Part shown: piece by piece, positions 44,733 to 52,482 of the stretch
How the letters are laid out: each line of letters begins with the position of its first letter
Numbering within the stretch: position 1 is the stretch's first letter
Notes under the pieces: model-generated
Database searches by the model: none
Told to the model about the DNA's origin: nothing
What the model saw: the letters and a program-made list of their open reading frames with translations, nothing else
Assembly: GCF_001571245.1 (NCBI RefSeq)
Contig: NZ_BCTK01000008.1
Span: 62,001-126,000, forward strand
Direction of reading: 5' to 3'
Source of the DNA: Achromobacter piechaudii NBRC 102461
GTDB lineage: Bacteria; Pseudomonadota; Gammaproteobacteria; Burkholderiales; Burkholderiaceae_B
Length of the DNA stretch: 64,000 bases
Position numbers and translations under genes: made by a program

Positions 44733-46058
44733 TTACTGCGGCGCCTTTGCCACGGGCTGCGCCGCCTTGGCGGACGAGGCGGGCGTGATGCGCCAGATCG
44801 TATTGGACAGATCATCGGCCACGATCAGCGCGCCCCTGGGATCAACGGTCACACCCACCGGCCGGCCGCGCGTCGTGCCATCGCTATCGCGAAAGCCCGC
44901 GACAAAATCGACGGGCGGCCCGGCCGGGCGTCCGTCTCGAAACGGCACGAAGACCACCTTGTAGCCAACCGGATCTTCACGATTCCAACTGCCGTGTTCG
45001 CCCACGAACGCGCCGTTGGCGAACTTCGGGCCCATGGCCTCGGACGAAAAATCGACGCCAAGCGCCGCCACGTGCGAACCCAGCGCGTAATCCGGCTTGA
45101 TCGCGGACGCGACTTTTTCCGGATCCTGCGGCCGCACGCGATCATCGACGTTCTGCCCCCAGTAGCTGTACGGCCAGCCGTAGAACGCGCCTTCCTGAAC
45201 GGCGGTGAGATAGTCGGGAACCAGGTCGGGGCCGATCTCATCGCGTTCGTTCACCACCGCCCAGAGCTGCCCCGTGTCGGGCTGGATGGTCAGCGCGGTG
45301 GGGTTGCGCAAGCCGGTCGCGTAAGCCTTGTGTTCGCCGGTACGGGTATTGATCCGCCAGACGCGAGCGCGGTCGACTTCCACGTCCATGCCGCGTTCCG
45401 TGATGTTGCTGTTCGAACCGATACCCACGAACAGGTATTGGCCATCGTCGCTGGCGGCCAGGGACTTGGTCCAGTGGTGATTGATTTCCGATGGCAGAGG
45501 CAAGACGGTCTTGGGCGGGCCGCTCGCCTTGGTCTGCCCCGGCTGGTAATCGAACTGCACGACGGCGTCCTGGTTGGCAACATAAAGCGTGTTGCCAACC
45601 AAGGCCAGACCGTAAGGCGCATTCAGGTTTTCCGCGAATGTCGAGGCTTCGTATTTGCCGTCGCCATCGGGATCGCGCAGCAACGTCAGGCGGTCGCCGC
45701 CCTTGACCGGGCTGGTGCCCTTGGCCTTGATGATGCCGGCGATCACGTCCTTGGGTTTGAGCTTCGGCGCGTTGCCGCCCCTGCCCTCGGCAACCAGGAT
45801 GTCACCATTGGGCAGTACCAGCGTCTGACGCGGGATCTTCAAGTCCTTGGCGATGGCGGTGATCGTGTAGCCGTCGGGCACGGTCGGCGTCTTGTCGCCC
45901 CACTCGCTGGGTTTGGCGATGACCATATCGGGCAGCAGCCCCTGTTGCGGCTTGGGCAGATCCGGCGTGGGGCCGACTTGAGTGGCGCCCGATTGTGCCA
46001 ACGCGACGCCACCCACGGCAGCCAGCGCAATGGCGGCAAGCGATTTAGCGGCTGTCAT
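44733..46058 (-). CDS. PQQ-type sorbosone/glucose dehydrogenase-like protein
   Basis: 441 residues with a Sec signal (SLAAIALAAVGGVALA). Six-bladed propeller features of the L-sorbosone/soluble glucose dehydrogenase family: LVLPNGDILVAEGRGG, RDPDGDGKYE, APYGLALVGNTLYVAN, ATGLRNPTALTIQPDTGQLW, VNERDEIG, AFYGWPYSYWGQN and GEHGSWNR. Expected to oxidise an aldose or aldehyde in the periplasm using PQQ. GGGAGG is 4 bases before the ATG, which overlaps the upstream DUF2231 stop (ATGA). That pairing with a small membrane protein is common for this family. Confidence 0.85.
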   Translation of the reverse strand: MTAAKSLAAIALAAVGGVALAQSGATQVGPTPDLPKPQQGLLPDMVIAKPSEWGDKTPTVPDGYTITAIAKDLKIPRQTLVLPNGDILVAEGRGGNAPKLKPKDVIAGIIKAKGTSPVKGGDRLTLLRDPDGDGKYEASTFAENLNAPYGLALVGNTLYVANQDAVVQFDYQPGQTKASGPPKTVLPLPSEINHHWTKSLAASDDGQYLFVGIGSNSNITERGMDVEVDRARVWRINTRTGEHKAYATGLRNPTALTIQPDTGQLWAVVNERDEIGPDLVPDYLTAVQEGAFYGWPYSYWGQNVDDRVRPQDPEKVASAIKPDYALGSHVAALGVDFSSEAMGPKFANGAFVGEHGSWNREDPVGYKVVFVPFRDGRPAGPPVDFVAGFRDSDGTTRGRPVGVTVDPRGALIVADDLSNTIWRITPASSAKAAQPVAKAPQ

Positions 46059-46513
46059 TGAGCCTCCCTGATCGTGGCGACCCTGACTCTGGCCACCCGG
46101 ACACGCGGCGTGCGAAAACCTAACCAGACGGCCACGAAGGCCAGCAACACGACGGCCACCGACAGAATCAGGCCGATGGGCATGCTGGCCCAGGCGTCCC
46201 GGGCATGGATGAGCGCATCGAAAATGCCGACGACCCACGTCGCCAGCACGATGAGGAAATACGGAACGATTCCGCGCGCGCGCTGGGTCGGCCTGAAGAG
46301 ATCGATAAACGCGAAGAACAACGCGACCCCTCCAAACACCAGGCCGCCGATCAGCAGCCAGGACGCGAAATTATTCCACTGGATGTGAAAAGACTGCGCA
46401 TAGGCCGCGTCGGCCAGGGCTGCGCCTAGGAACCAGGGCAGCATCCCGGCCAGGAATACCGCTGGCACTGGATGCACGGTCAGGGCATACCGATGTTCGA
46501 TGAGTTGGGTCAC
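46055..46513 (-). CDS. DUF2231-family membrane protein
   Basis: 152 residues with about four membrane helices (VPAVFLAGMLPWFLGAALADAA, FASWLLIGGLVFGGVALFFAFIDLF, YFLIVLATWVVGIFDALIHARDAW, GLILSVAVVLLAFVAVWLGF). HP and H residues in VHPVPA and LIHARD suit the haem- or metal-binding proposed for DUF2231. Start taken as the GTG at 46513 (AAGG about 9 bases upstream); the frame is open to 46588. It is co-translated with the sorbosone-dehydrogenase-like gene and may pass electrons from it, an inference from pairing only. Confidence 0.75.
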   Translation of the reverse strand: MTQLIEHRYALTVHPVPAVFLAGMLPWFLGAALADAAYAQSFHIQWNNFASWLLIGGLVFGGVALFFAFIDLFRPTQRARGIVPYFLIVLATWVVGIFDALIHARDAWASMPIGLILSVAVVLLAFVAVWLGFRTPRVRVARVRVATIREAQ

Positions 46514-46591
46514 GGTGGATCGCCTTGTGAATTGCGGATGCGCGCGGGAAGACTCGTCCGTGCGCAGCAATTGCCGTGCCCGCCGCAAAAC

Positions 46592-46622
46592 AACAAAGCC
46601 CGATATCGAATCGGGCTTTGTT
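46592..46622 (-). terminator. intrinsic terminator, likely bidirectional
   Basis: A perfect 13-base stem (46592-46604 with 46610-46622, loop ATCGA) whose minus-strand continuation is GTTTTGC. It lies about 80 bases downstream of the small lipoprotein gene (46700-46954) and upstream of the DUF2231 unit, separating the two transcripts. Confidence 0.75.
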
Positions 46623-46699
46623 CAATGCGCGTGCCGCGCGGGCAGCTCCAAGGCGCTCCGGGGAGTCTGCCCGGGCGTATCACCGCAGCAGGATCGTGC

Positions 46700-46954
46700 T
46701 TAGTTGCTGTTGATCCAGTCCTGCGTGTCCTGGATGAACCAGGGCAGATTCAGCTTTTCGCCTTCGCCGGACTGAATGGTCAGGCGCTGGTCGGACGAGC
46801 CCTGCGCGCCCTGCGTCGTGGAGGTCGACGTCGACGAGCGGCTGCGATAGTCCATGTCGGTCGAACGCGGAGGAGATGTATTTGCGCACGCGGCAATCGA
46901 CGCGCACGCGACCACGGCAAGAACAGGCCGCAGTGCTAGACGAAAAATCTTCAT
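46700..46954 (-). CDS. small lipoprotein of unknown function
   Basis: 84 residues. Lipoprotein signal LAVVACASIAAC with Cys23 lipidated; the mature part starts ANTSPP, is Ser/Thr rich (RSRSSTSTSTTQG) and ends LPWFIQDTQDWINSN. Asn at +3 rather than Asp at +2 favours outer-membrane sorting. AGGAACC precedes the ATG at 46954, which is chosen over an in-frame start at 46981. No family recognised. It has its own downstream terminator. Confidence 0.7.
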   Translation of the reverse strand: MKIFRLALRPVLAVVACASIAACANTSPPRSTDMDYRSRSSTSTSTTQGAQGSSDQRLTIQSGEGEKLNLPWFIQDTQDWINSN

Positions 46955-47183
46955 GATGATCAAGGTTCCTGCTGGCGGCACGGGCCAAAGCGCCGGGCTA
47001 TCGAGGCCGGGTAGCGTAGTTGGAGATGGGTTGTTGGGTTCGTTGCTGGGTTCGGTAGGTGCATTGTCATCGGCTGACTGCCCAATACCTTACTCGCATT
47101 GCCGATCCCGCGCAGCGGCCAGTGCCAACGATGGCCCGCGCCCTTTGCTATCATTTCCCGCTTCCCTCGCCCCCATCACACCC

Positions 47184-47714
47184 ATGCAGCCATTTGCTTA
47201 CGAAGGCCTGGTGTTCCGCGCATTCCAGGATAGCGACGCCGACGAATTCGCCAGCGCGGCGCGAGAATCAGTCGATACCGTCGGTCGATGGATGCCGTGG
47301 TGCACGGCCGAGTTCTCTGCGGCGAACGCGCTTGACTGGTTCCAGCAATGCCGCAACAGCCGCCATGCCCAGTCTGGCTACGAATTCGGCGTGTTCTCGG
47401 AAGACTCAGGATTGCTGCTGGGCGGTGCGGGCCTGAATGCGATCAACCACCAAAACCTGTTCTGCAATCTTGGCTATTGGGTCAGGCAGTCCGCCCAACG
47501 TCGCCAGGTGGCGCTGCGCACGGTGCAGGCGCTGGCGCCCTACGCCTTCGATACCTTGGGCATGCAACGGGTCGAGATCGTGATCGCCACGGGCAATACG
47601 GCCAGCCAGGCAGTCGCGCGCAGGGTCGGTGCGCAGTACGAATGCACCGCGCGGAATCGATTGCAGTTGCATGGCGGGCCGGTCGCGGCGGAGATTTATT
47701 CCCTGATTCCATAG
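47184..47714 (+). CDS. RimJ/RimL-type GNAT acetyltransferase
   Basis: 176 residues. GNAT fold with GLVFRAFQDSDADEF, GWMPWC-like opening, NLGYWVRQSAQRRQVALRTVQAL (acetyl-CoA loop region; the usual RGxGxA is altered to RRQVA) and MQRVEIVIATGNTASQAVARRVG. This is the pattern of ribosomal-protein or small-molecule N-acetyltransferases. The ATG at 47184 starts the fold; the longer upstream frame is not protein-like. Substrate unknown. Confidence 0.8.
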   Translation: MQPFAYEGLVFRAFQDSDADEFASAARESVDTVGRWMPWCTAEFSAANALDWFQQCRNSRHAQSGYEFGVFSEDSGLLLGGAGLNAINHQNLFCNLGYWVRQSAQRRQVALRTVQALAPYAFDTLGMQRVEIVIATGNTASQAVARRVGAQYECTARNRLQLHGGPVAAEIYSLIP

Positions 47715-47803
47715 CTGGGATTGGGGGATCCACATGGTGAGTCAGTACGAGCGTGCCGCGCACGCAATCGACGGTTAGTCGATCAGGCACCTGACTCCCG
47801 CCC

Positions 47804-48376
47804 TCACCTGCCCGGCTTTGATCGCTTCGCGAACCTCGCGTCTGCGCCAAACGCATCGTCGGTGCTGCCGCGCACTTTTGCGGCCTCGGTGACGGGGCCT
47901 ACCGACCAAGGCGCGGCGCCTGTTGCCGGGGCGGAAGGCGGCGGCAGGATCGCCGCGATTCCGGCCGCCGAACGATAAGCCTGCAAGGGCAGCAAGCCCT
48001 GAATCGTGCCCAGATCGTTGGCGGCATCGGCGCGCGCCTGCTGCGCGGTGCGCTCGCGCCGCACCGCCTGGCTTGCCGCCACGCCATCCGCGTCCAACCG
48101 CGCCTGCTGATCGTGATACGCCCGGATGGCGTTCCTCAAACAATGTGCCGTGTACTGGTCCCTCAGCGTGTCCAGGGGTGCGACGCCGCTTCCAGGCCGT
48201 TCCACATGCCGGGTCGCGTCAGCCTCGGCCGGTCGCAGCGCAGCGTGCATGCGCGCGAACGACGCGGGAGCCACCCGCGTCGCGCGTGCCTGAGCCCGCA
48301 AGCGCTCGGTGCGGTAAGGGTCCTGAACATCATCGATACGGGCGTGGCCAATCGGGCCGACTGCGCGAGCATTCAT
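47804..48376 (-). CDS. hypothetical Ala/Arg-rich cytosolic protein
   Basis: 190 residues with no signal or membrane segment. AAGGAA lies 5 bases before the ATG and third-position GC is high, both supporting a real gene. The protein is rich in Ala and Arg with a predicted helical centre (HCLRNAIRAYHDQQARLDADGVAASQAVRRERTAQ) and a Pro/Ala-rich tail. No family recognised. It could be a helical adaptor or a small effector-like protein, but nothing in the context decides this. Confidence 0.5.
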   Translation of the reverse strand: MNARAVGPIGHARIDDVQDPYRTERLRAQARATRVAPASFARMHAALRPAEADATRHVERPGSGVAPLDTLRDQYTAHCLRNAIRAYHDQQARLDADGVAASQAVRRERTAQQARADAANDLGTIQGLLPLQAYRSAAGIAAILPPPSAPATGAAPWSVGPVTEAAKVRGSTDDAFGADARFAKRSKPGR

Positions 48377-48443
48377 GACGGTTCCTTGTGCAGCAATGCC
48401 GAATCAGCGTGCACGGCAATGAATGGGGCGGAAGCCGTGGCGA

Positions 48444-48952
48444 TCACCAGGCCGACGTGTTCAGGTTGCGGCGCTTGGCGCGCAACCATAGAAACTGCGC
48501 CGTCGACCCCAACACGAAAACCGCAAGCCACGCGGCCAGCACACCGCGCACCAATGGCGATTGCGGTCCATCGGCAAGCGGATGCGAGACCGGCAGGCGC
48601 GTCAGCGTCTCGGCAATTCCCGGCACCCACATCAGGAAAAAGCTGAATGAAAATCCCAGTTGGGTGACATAGGGATGCGCGCGGGGCAGCCACGCCATGC
48701 GCGGCGCAAGCAGAGCGACCGACACGGCCAGCAACGCCAGGATGCCCAACGCATGCCCGGCATTGAAGCCGCCATGGCTGGACAAGCCGAACGAGGTCAG
48801 CACCGCGATCAGCAGCCCGCCCACATAGAGTTTGCCGACGCGGGTGGCGGGATCTATCCCCGATAGCGCGCAAGGCTGTACAGGCCCACGGCGGCGGGAA
48901 TGAGACTGATGAGGGTATGCGCTGCCCCCAAGGCGGAAATCGGATGTGGCAT
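48444..48952 (-). pseudogene. membrane protein gene broken by a one-base frameshift
   Basis: The 5' part starts at ATG 48952 (AGGAG 9 bases upstream) and encodes MPHPISALGAAHTLISLIPAAVG...YRG, then stops. The rest (GIDPATRVGKLYVGGLLIAVL to NTSAW) is in another frame. Adding one G to the G4 run on the minus strand (C4 at 48858-48861) would join them into a ~169-residue protein with four membrane helices. It lies under a TetR-type operator. It is either a recent pseudogene, slippage-switched, or a sequencing error in the run. Confidence 0.65.
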
Positions 48953-48974
48953 GGATACGAACTCCTGAATAAAC

Positions 48975-48992
48975 AACCGACTAGTTGGTCGG
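48975..48992. promoter_or_regulatory. TetR operator before the membrane gene
   Basis: AACCGACTAGTTGGTCGG is an imperfect palindrome (CCGAC facing GTCGG). Thirteen bases, ACTAGTTGGTCGG (48980-48992), recur exactly upstream of the TetR gene at 49716-49728. Position just upstream of the membrane gene ribosome site implies repression of it by the adjacent TetR protein. Confidence 0.7.
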
Positions 48993-49002
48993 CTATACGG
49001 TC

Positions 49003-49032
49003 AAAAAAAAGCGCGCTATTGATCGAGCGCGC
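49003..49032 (-). terminator. intrinsic terminator of the TetR gene
   Basis: A GCGCGCT/AGCGCGC stem (49011-49017 with 49026-49032) is followed on the minus strand by eight T (49003-49010). It starts 9 bases past the TetR stop and directly precedes the operator of the next gene, so the two genes are transcribed separately. Confidence 0.85.
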
Positions 49033-49040
49033 GGCGGCGG

Positions 49041-49628
49041 TCAGGCCGACTCAGTCAATTGTTTGATGGCTGCGTGTGAAATCGATGCAAACACCTTTGG
49101 ATCGCCGAATGCGCGCGCGGTCAGCATTGCGCCGTGCACCATCGACATGAAGGCTTGCGCCTCGGCCTCGACCTTGTCGCGCAGACGGAACTGCCCCTTG
49201 GCCACACCGCTTTCAAGCACCGAGGCGATCCAGGCAGCAAGCTCGCCGAAATAGGCGCGCACGTCGTTCGCAATCGCTGGCGGAATCATGGGCGCTTCGG
49301 CAGCCAGCATCGCGCATATGCACATGGGCATCGTGCCTTCGCGTATGCACTTGGCCCAGTAATCCGCGTAGGCCATCAAGCGCGCTTTCGGGTCTTCAAC
49401 GTGCTGGTCCAGCGCGGCAAGGCCGGCGCGCGCCTGTTGACGATGCAAGGCGACCACGGCCAGAACCAGGTCTTCCTTGGTGGGGAAATGATGATGGATG
49501 CTGGGCTTGCCGATATGAACCCGTTCGGACACATCGGCGTAGCTGAACCCGTGATATCCCCCGGCCGCAAGCAGCAAGCGGGTGTGTTCGACGATCTCAA
49601 GCGCTCTGGGTGAAAGGTCCAAACTCAT
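49041..49628 (-). CDS. TetR/AcrR-family repressor
   Basis: 195 residues. N-terminal HTH: GGYHGFSYADVSERVHIGKPSIHHHFPTKEDL, the classic TetR layout with HHHF before the last helix. The C-terminal ligand domain has a Cys-containing MPMCICAMLAAEAP helix typical of a TetR_C subgroup. The ATG at 49628 suits the family N-terminus. It has its own terminator and shares a 13-base operator core with the downstream membrane gene, so it probably represses both that gene and itself. Ligand unknown. Confidence 0.88.
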   Translation of the reverse strand: MSLDLSPRALEIVEHTRLLLAAGGYHGFSYADVSERVHIGKPSIHHHFPTKEDLVLAVVALHRQQARAGLAALDQHVEDPKARLMAYADYWAKCIREGTMPMCICAMLAAEAPMIPPAIANDVRAYFGELAAWIASVLESGVAKGQFRLRDKVEAEAQAFMSMVHGAMLTARAFGDPKVFASISHAAIKQLTESA

Positions 49629-49706
49629 GGAAATCCAACGTGGGGTGTTCAGGGTGCGAGGCTTGCCCGGCCCGCGCGTCGGGGCGTGGACGAGGCTTCG
49701 CGTGGA

Positions 49707-49730
49707 AACCAATCTACTAGTTGGTCGGTT
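49707..49730. promoter_or_regulatory. TetR autoregulatory operator
   Basis: The 24-base site starts AACCAA and ends CGGTT, with approximate dyad symmetry and the 13-base core ACTAGTTGGTCGG (49716-49728) identical to the site at 48980-48992. It lies 79-102 bases upstream of the TetR start codon, a position consistent with autorepression. Confidence 0.7.
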
Positions 49731-49910
49731 GATTGTCAACATCGCGCGCAGGGGCTGCGTGGATTCCGAAGATGATGCTCCGCTTGTCCGATGCGCCGGC
49801 CCTTGCCCGCGCGGCTTAGGCTACAGTGCCGTTGCGGCGCTCTGCCCACCGCTCGCGCGCAGTCCCGCAGCCGCCCCTGGCGGCGCATCGAATCCTGGAG
49901 AAATACCGCA

Positions 49911-50411
49911 GTGAATGACACCCGCATACCCGATCCTGACAGCTCCGAAGACCGCAAGGAGCAGGAGCCCAGGCTTTGGCGTGATGACGGCTGGACCGCC
50001 CGCATCATCAAGAACGAGGAAGACGACGGCTGGGCCGTGGAGATGACCCTGGACGGGCAGTCCGAGCCGGCCCTGGTGGGCCCCTGGACCATGGGCCGTG
50101 ACAAAAAGAACCCCAAGCCGCTGGACTCGCCCGCCTTCATCACCCTGGTCAAGACCGCCAACGAAGTCCTGCGCCGCCACGAACAACAGTTGCACGCCAC
50201 GCTGCACAAGAGCGTGAAGATCGACGCCGCCGCTGGCCGCCTGACCGTCAAGCTGGACATCGTTCCCGATGAAGACGAACCCTATGCGGTATTGAGCGCC
50301 TACGACGAATCCGGCGAACAACTGGCCCAAGTCAACGTGGCGCCCACCTACAAGCTGACGGTGCAGCGCGCCTCGGAATGGGCCAGCGGCGGTTTTGGCA
50401 GGCAGGGCTGA
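49911..50411 (+). CDS. conserved-looking hypothetical cytosolic protein
   Basis: 166 residues beginning at a GTG (49911) with GGAG about 10 bases upstream. The protein is acidic at first (DPDSSEDRKEQEPRLWRDD) then a compact domain with DDGWAVEMTLDGQSEPALVGPWTMGRDKKNPKP and DEDEPYAVLSAYDESGEQLAQV. Balanced composition and strong codon bias support a real gene. No signal, membrane segment or known family seen. It stands divergent from the TetR gene. Confidence 0.7.
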   Translation: MNDTRIPDPDSSEDRKEQEPRLWRDDGWTARIIKNEEDDGWAVEMTLDGQSEPALVGPWTMGRDKKNPKPLDSPAFITLVKTANEVLRRHEQQLHATLHKSVKIDAAAGRLTVKLDIVPDEDEPYAVLSAYDESGEQLAQVNVAPTYKLTVQRASEWASGGFGRQG

Positions 50412-50578
50412 CGCGCCTGGGCTGACCGATCAAGCGGCTGCAAAGGCGTGACCTTGGGGTCGCGCTTTTTGCACAAGCCGCTGGCCGAACGCGGCAGGCA
50501 TTCACTAAGATCGAATCCGAACGCGTACGGTCTGGCCGGCAAGCCGGCTTGATCCCACCCAGTCCCAGGAGAATGTCG

Positions 50579-50908
50579 ATGCCCAAATTCATAGCGATAG
50601 GATATGGCGACCAGGCAGGCTATGACCGCACCGCCGCCGCCATCCGCGACGCCGCGCATGCGCACGATGCGCAATTGCAGAAAGACGGCGTATTGATGGG
50701 CGTCGCGGGCACGCCGGTGCAGGTGCGCAACACCGACGCCGCCGGCGTCCAGACCACGCAAGGCCCCTACCTGCAATCGTCCTTGCCCGTGGCCGGCTTC
50801 TCGGTCATCGAGGCCACCGACCTGGACGAGGCTATCGCCCTCGTGTCGCGCACGCCTTGCGCCGTCGCGCATGGCGTGGTGGAAGTCTGGCCGCTGGAAC
50901 AACGCTAG
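50579..50908 (+). CDS. YCII-related small protein
   Basis: 109 residues. The pattern MPKFIAIGYGDQAGYDRT, LQKDGVLMGVAGTPVQVRN, FSVIEATDLDEAIALVSRTP and HGVVEVWPL is that of YCII/DGPF-like ferredoxin-fold proteins. Relatives are sigma-factor-associated or chlorohydrolase-like, mostly without known function. The ATG at 50579 is preferred over 50573 since AGGAG then lies 7-8 bases upstream. No ECF sigma gene adjoins it. Confidence 0.75.
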   Translation: MPKFIAIGYGDQAGYDRTAAAIRDAAHAHDAQLQKDGVLMGVAGTPVQVRNTDAAGVQTTQGPYLQSSLPVAGFSVIEATDLDEAIALVSRTPCAVAHGVVEVWPLEQR

Positions 50909-51001
50909 TCCCCAGCGACACGCCCGCCGCGAACGCGGCCCTCTGGCCCATGGCGAAAGGAGTATCCTACGCCGCTTCGTACCAGCCAGATTCACACACG
51001 T

Positions 51002-52207
51002 ATGCGCGGCAATCCCGACGCCAGACAAGGCGCCATCGCGTTGCACGGATTCTATTTCCTGTACTACGGTTTGCAGGGCGTCAGCATCCCGTTTCTTCCG
51101 CTGTGGCTCGCCAGCCGCGGCCTGGATTCCGCGACGATCGGCTTGATCGTCGCCACCTCCTTCCTTCCCAAGATCCTGTCCACGCCGGTCGTCGCGCACG
51201 TGGCCGACCAGACCGGCCGCGCGCATGCCTTGATTGCGTCGGCGCTGGCCGCTTCGCTGTTGCTGTTCGTGTGCTACCCGTTCCTGCACGGGCCGGGCTG
51301 GCTGCTGGGCGTCACGCTGGTGCTGAACGCGGTATTCCCGGCGGTGCTGCCGCTGATGGACCGCATGGCAATCGCCAGCGGCCGCGCGCAGGGCAATTCC
51401 TACACCATCATGCGCGCCTGCGGCTCGCTCGGCTTTGCCACGGTGACGCTGGCGGGCGGCTATCTCATCAAGACCTTCGACACCAATTGGGTGATGTGGC
51501 TGTCCATCCTGCTGATCGTTGCGTGCCTGGCTTGCGTGCGGCTGTTGCCCCAGGCCGCCCAGGCCCCGGCCGCCTCGTCGCCTGCCCAGCAGGATGCGTC
51601 GACGCCCCGCGCGCGCCTGCCCATGCTGGAGGTCGTGCGCGACCGGCCGCTCTTGATGTGCATCGGCGCGGCCTCGCTGGTGCAGGCCAGCAACGGCTTC
51701 CTGTATTCGTATTCCACGCTGTACTGGACGGCCAGCGGCCTGTCGACCGCCCTGATTTCGATGCTGTGGGTGGTGGGCGTGGGCAGCGAAGTGCTGTTCT
51801 TCTTCCTCGCGCCCAGGATCCTCGCGCGCACCGGTGCGCAGTGGCTGATCCTGGCATCGGCCGTGATGACGGCGATCCGCTGGGCGGGCCTGTCCGTCAC
51901 GACCGACCCAGCCCTGATGGCCGCGCTGCAACTGCTGCAATGCTTCACGCTGGCCGGCAACAACGCGGCCATCATGTGGTACATCACGCGCCACGTGCCC
52001 GCCGCCTGCAAGACATCGGCGATCGCGCTGTACGCGCTGCTCTCGGGCGGGGTGTTCATGTTCGCCAGCATCCAACTGGGCGGCGCGCTGTACCGCAGCT
52101 ATGCGCCGGGCGGATTCATGGTCATGGCGGCGTGCGCGGCGGGTGCGATTCCGCTGGTGGCGTTGGCGGAGCGGTTGCGGCGCGGCATGAAAACCGGGCG
52201 GGCATGA
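51002..52207 (+). CDS. HcaT-like MFS transporter
   Basis: 401 residues and 12 membrane helices. HGFYFLYYGLQGVSIPFLPLWLASRGL at the N-terminus and the MFS_1_like pattern LAPRILARTGAQWLILASAVMTAIRW are characteristic of the phenylpropionate permease (HcaT/LacY-like) family. Proton-coupled import of an aromatic or nucleoside-like solute is expected. A purine-rich AAGGAG lies too far upstream (about 40 bases) to serve the ATG at 51002, so the start has weak support. Convergent with ybdD-cstA. Confidence 0.8.
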   Translation: MRGNPDARQGAIALHGFYFLYYGLQGVSIPFLPLWLASRGLDSATIGLIVATSFLPKILSTPVVAHVADQTGRAHALIASALAASLLLFVCYPFLHGPGWLLGVTLVLNAVFPAVLPLMDRMAIASGRAQGNSYTIMRACGSLGFATVTLAGGYLIKTFDTNWVMWLSILLIVACLACVRLLPQAAQAPAASSPAQQDASTPRARLPMLEVVRDRPLLMCIGAASLVQASNGFLYSYSTLYWTASGLSTALISMLWVVGVGSEVLFFFLAPRILARTGAQWLILASAVMTAIRWAGLSVTTDPALMAALQLLQCFTLAGNNAAIMWYITRHVPAACKTSAIALYALLSGGVFMFASIQLGGALYRSYAPGGFMVMAACAAGAIPLVALAERLRRGMKTGRA

Positions 52208-52226
52208 AAAAGCCCCTTGCGGGGCT
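52206..52226 (-). terminator. intrinsic terminator of cstA-ybdD
   Basis: AGCCCC (52211-52216) pairs with GGGGCT (52221-52226) across TTGC, and the minus strand continues TTTTTCATG. It lies 24 bases past the ybdD stop and also abuts the end of the convergent MFS gene. Confidence 0.78.
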
Positions 52227-52250
52227 CAGGTCCAACGGACTCACGGGATT

Positions 52251-52463
52251 TCAGCAGCAGCCGATGCGTTTCTTGCCGCCGTAGCGCGCGTCCTGGCGTT
52301 CGCGGAAGAAGGCTTCGTAGCTCATCGGTTCCTGGTCGGGGTGGGTACGGCGCATGTGTTCGACATACGTTTCGTAATCCGGCACCCCCACCATCAACCG
52401 CAGCGTCTGCCCCAGGTAGCGGCCGGCGGCGCCGGCCGCCGATGTCATATTGCTGAACAGCAT
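52251..52463 (-). CDS. ybdD: YbdD/YjiX-family small protein
   Basis: 70 residues, the usual size for DUF466. LGQTLRLMVGVPDYETYVEHMRRTHPDQEPMSYEAFFRERQDARYGG is the family core, with the C-terminal Cys pair GCC. It follows cstA by 19 bases with GGAGG 6 bases before its ATG. In enterobacteria this small protein is encoded with CstA or BtsT and is needed for pyruvate uptake, so it is probably a partner of the transporter. Confidence 0.92.
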   Translation of the reverse strand: MLFSNMTSAAGAAGRYLGQTLRLMVGVPDYETYVEHMRRTHPDQEPMSYEAFFRERQDARYGGKKRIGCC

Positions 52464-52482
52464 GCGGCGCCTCCGGTGGCGA

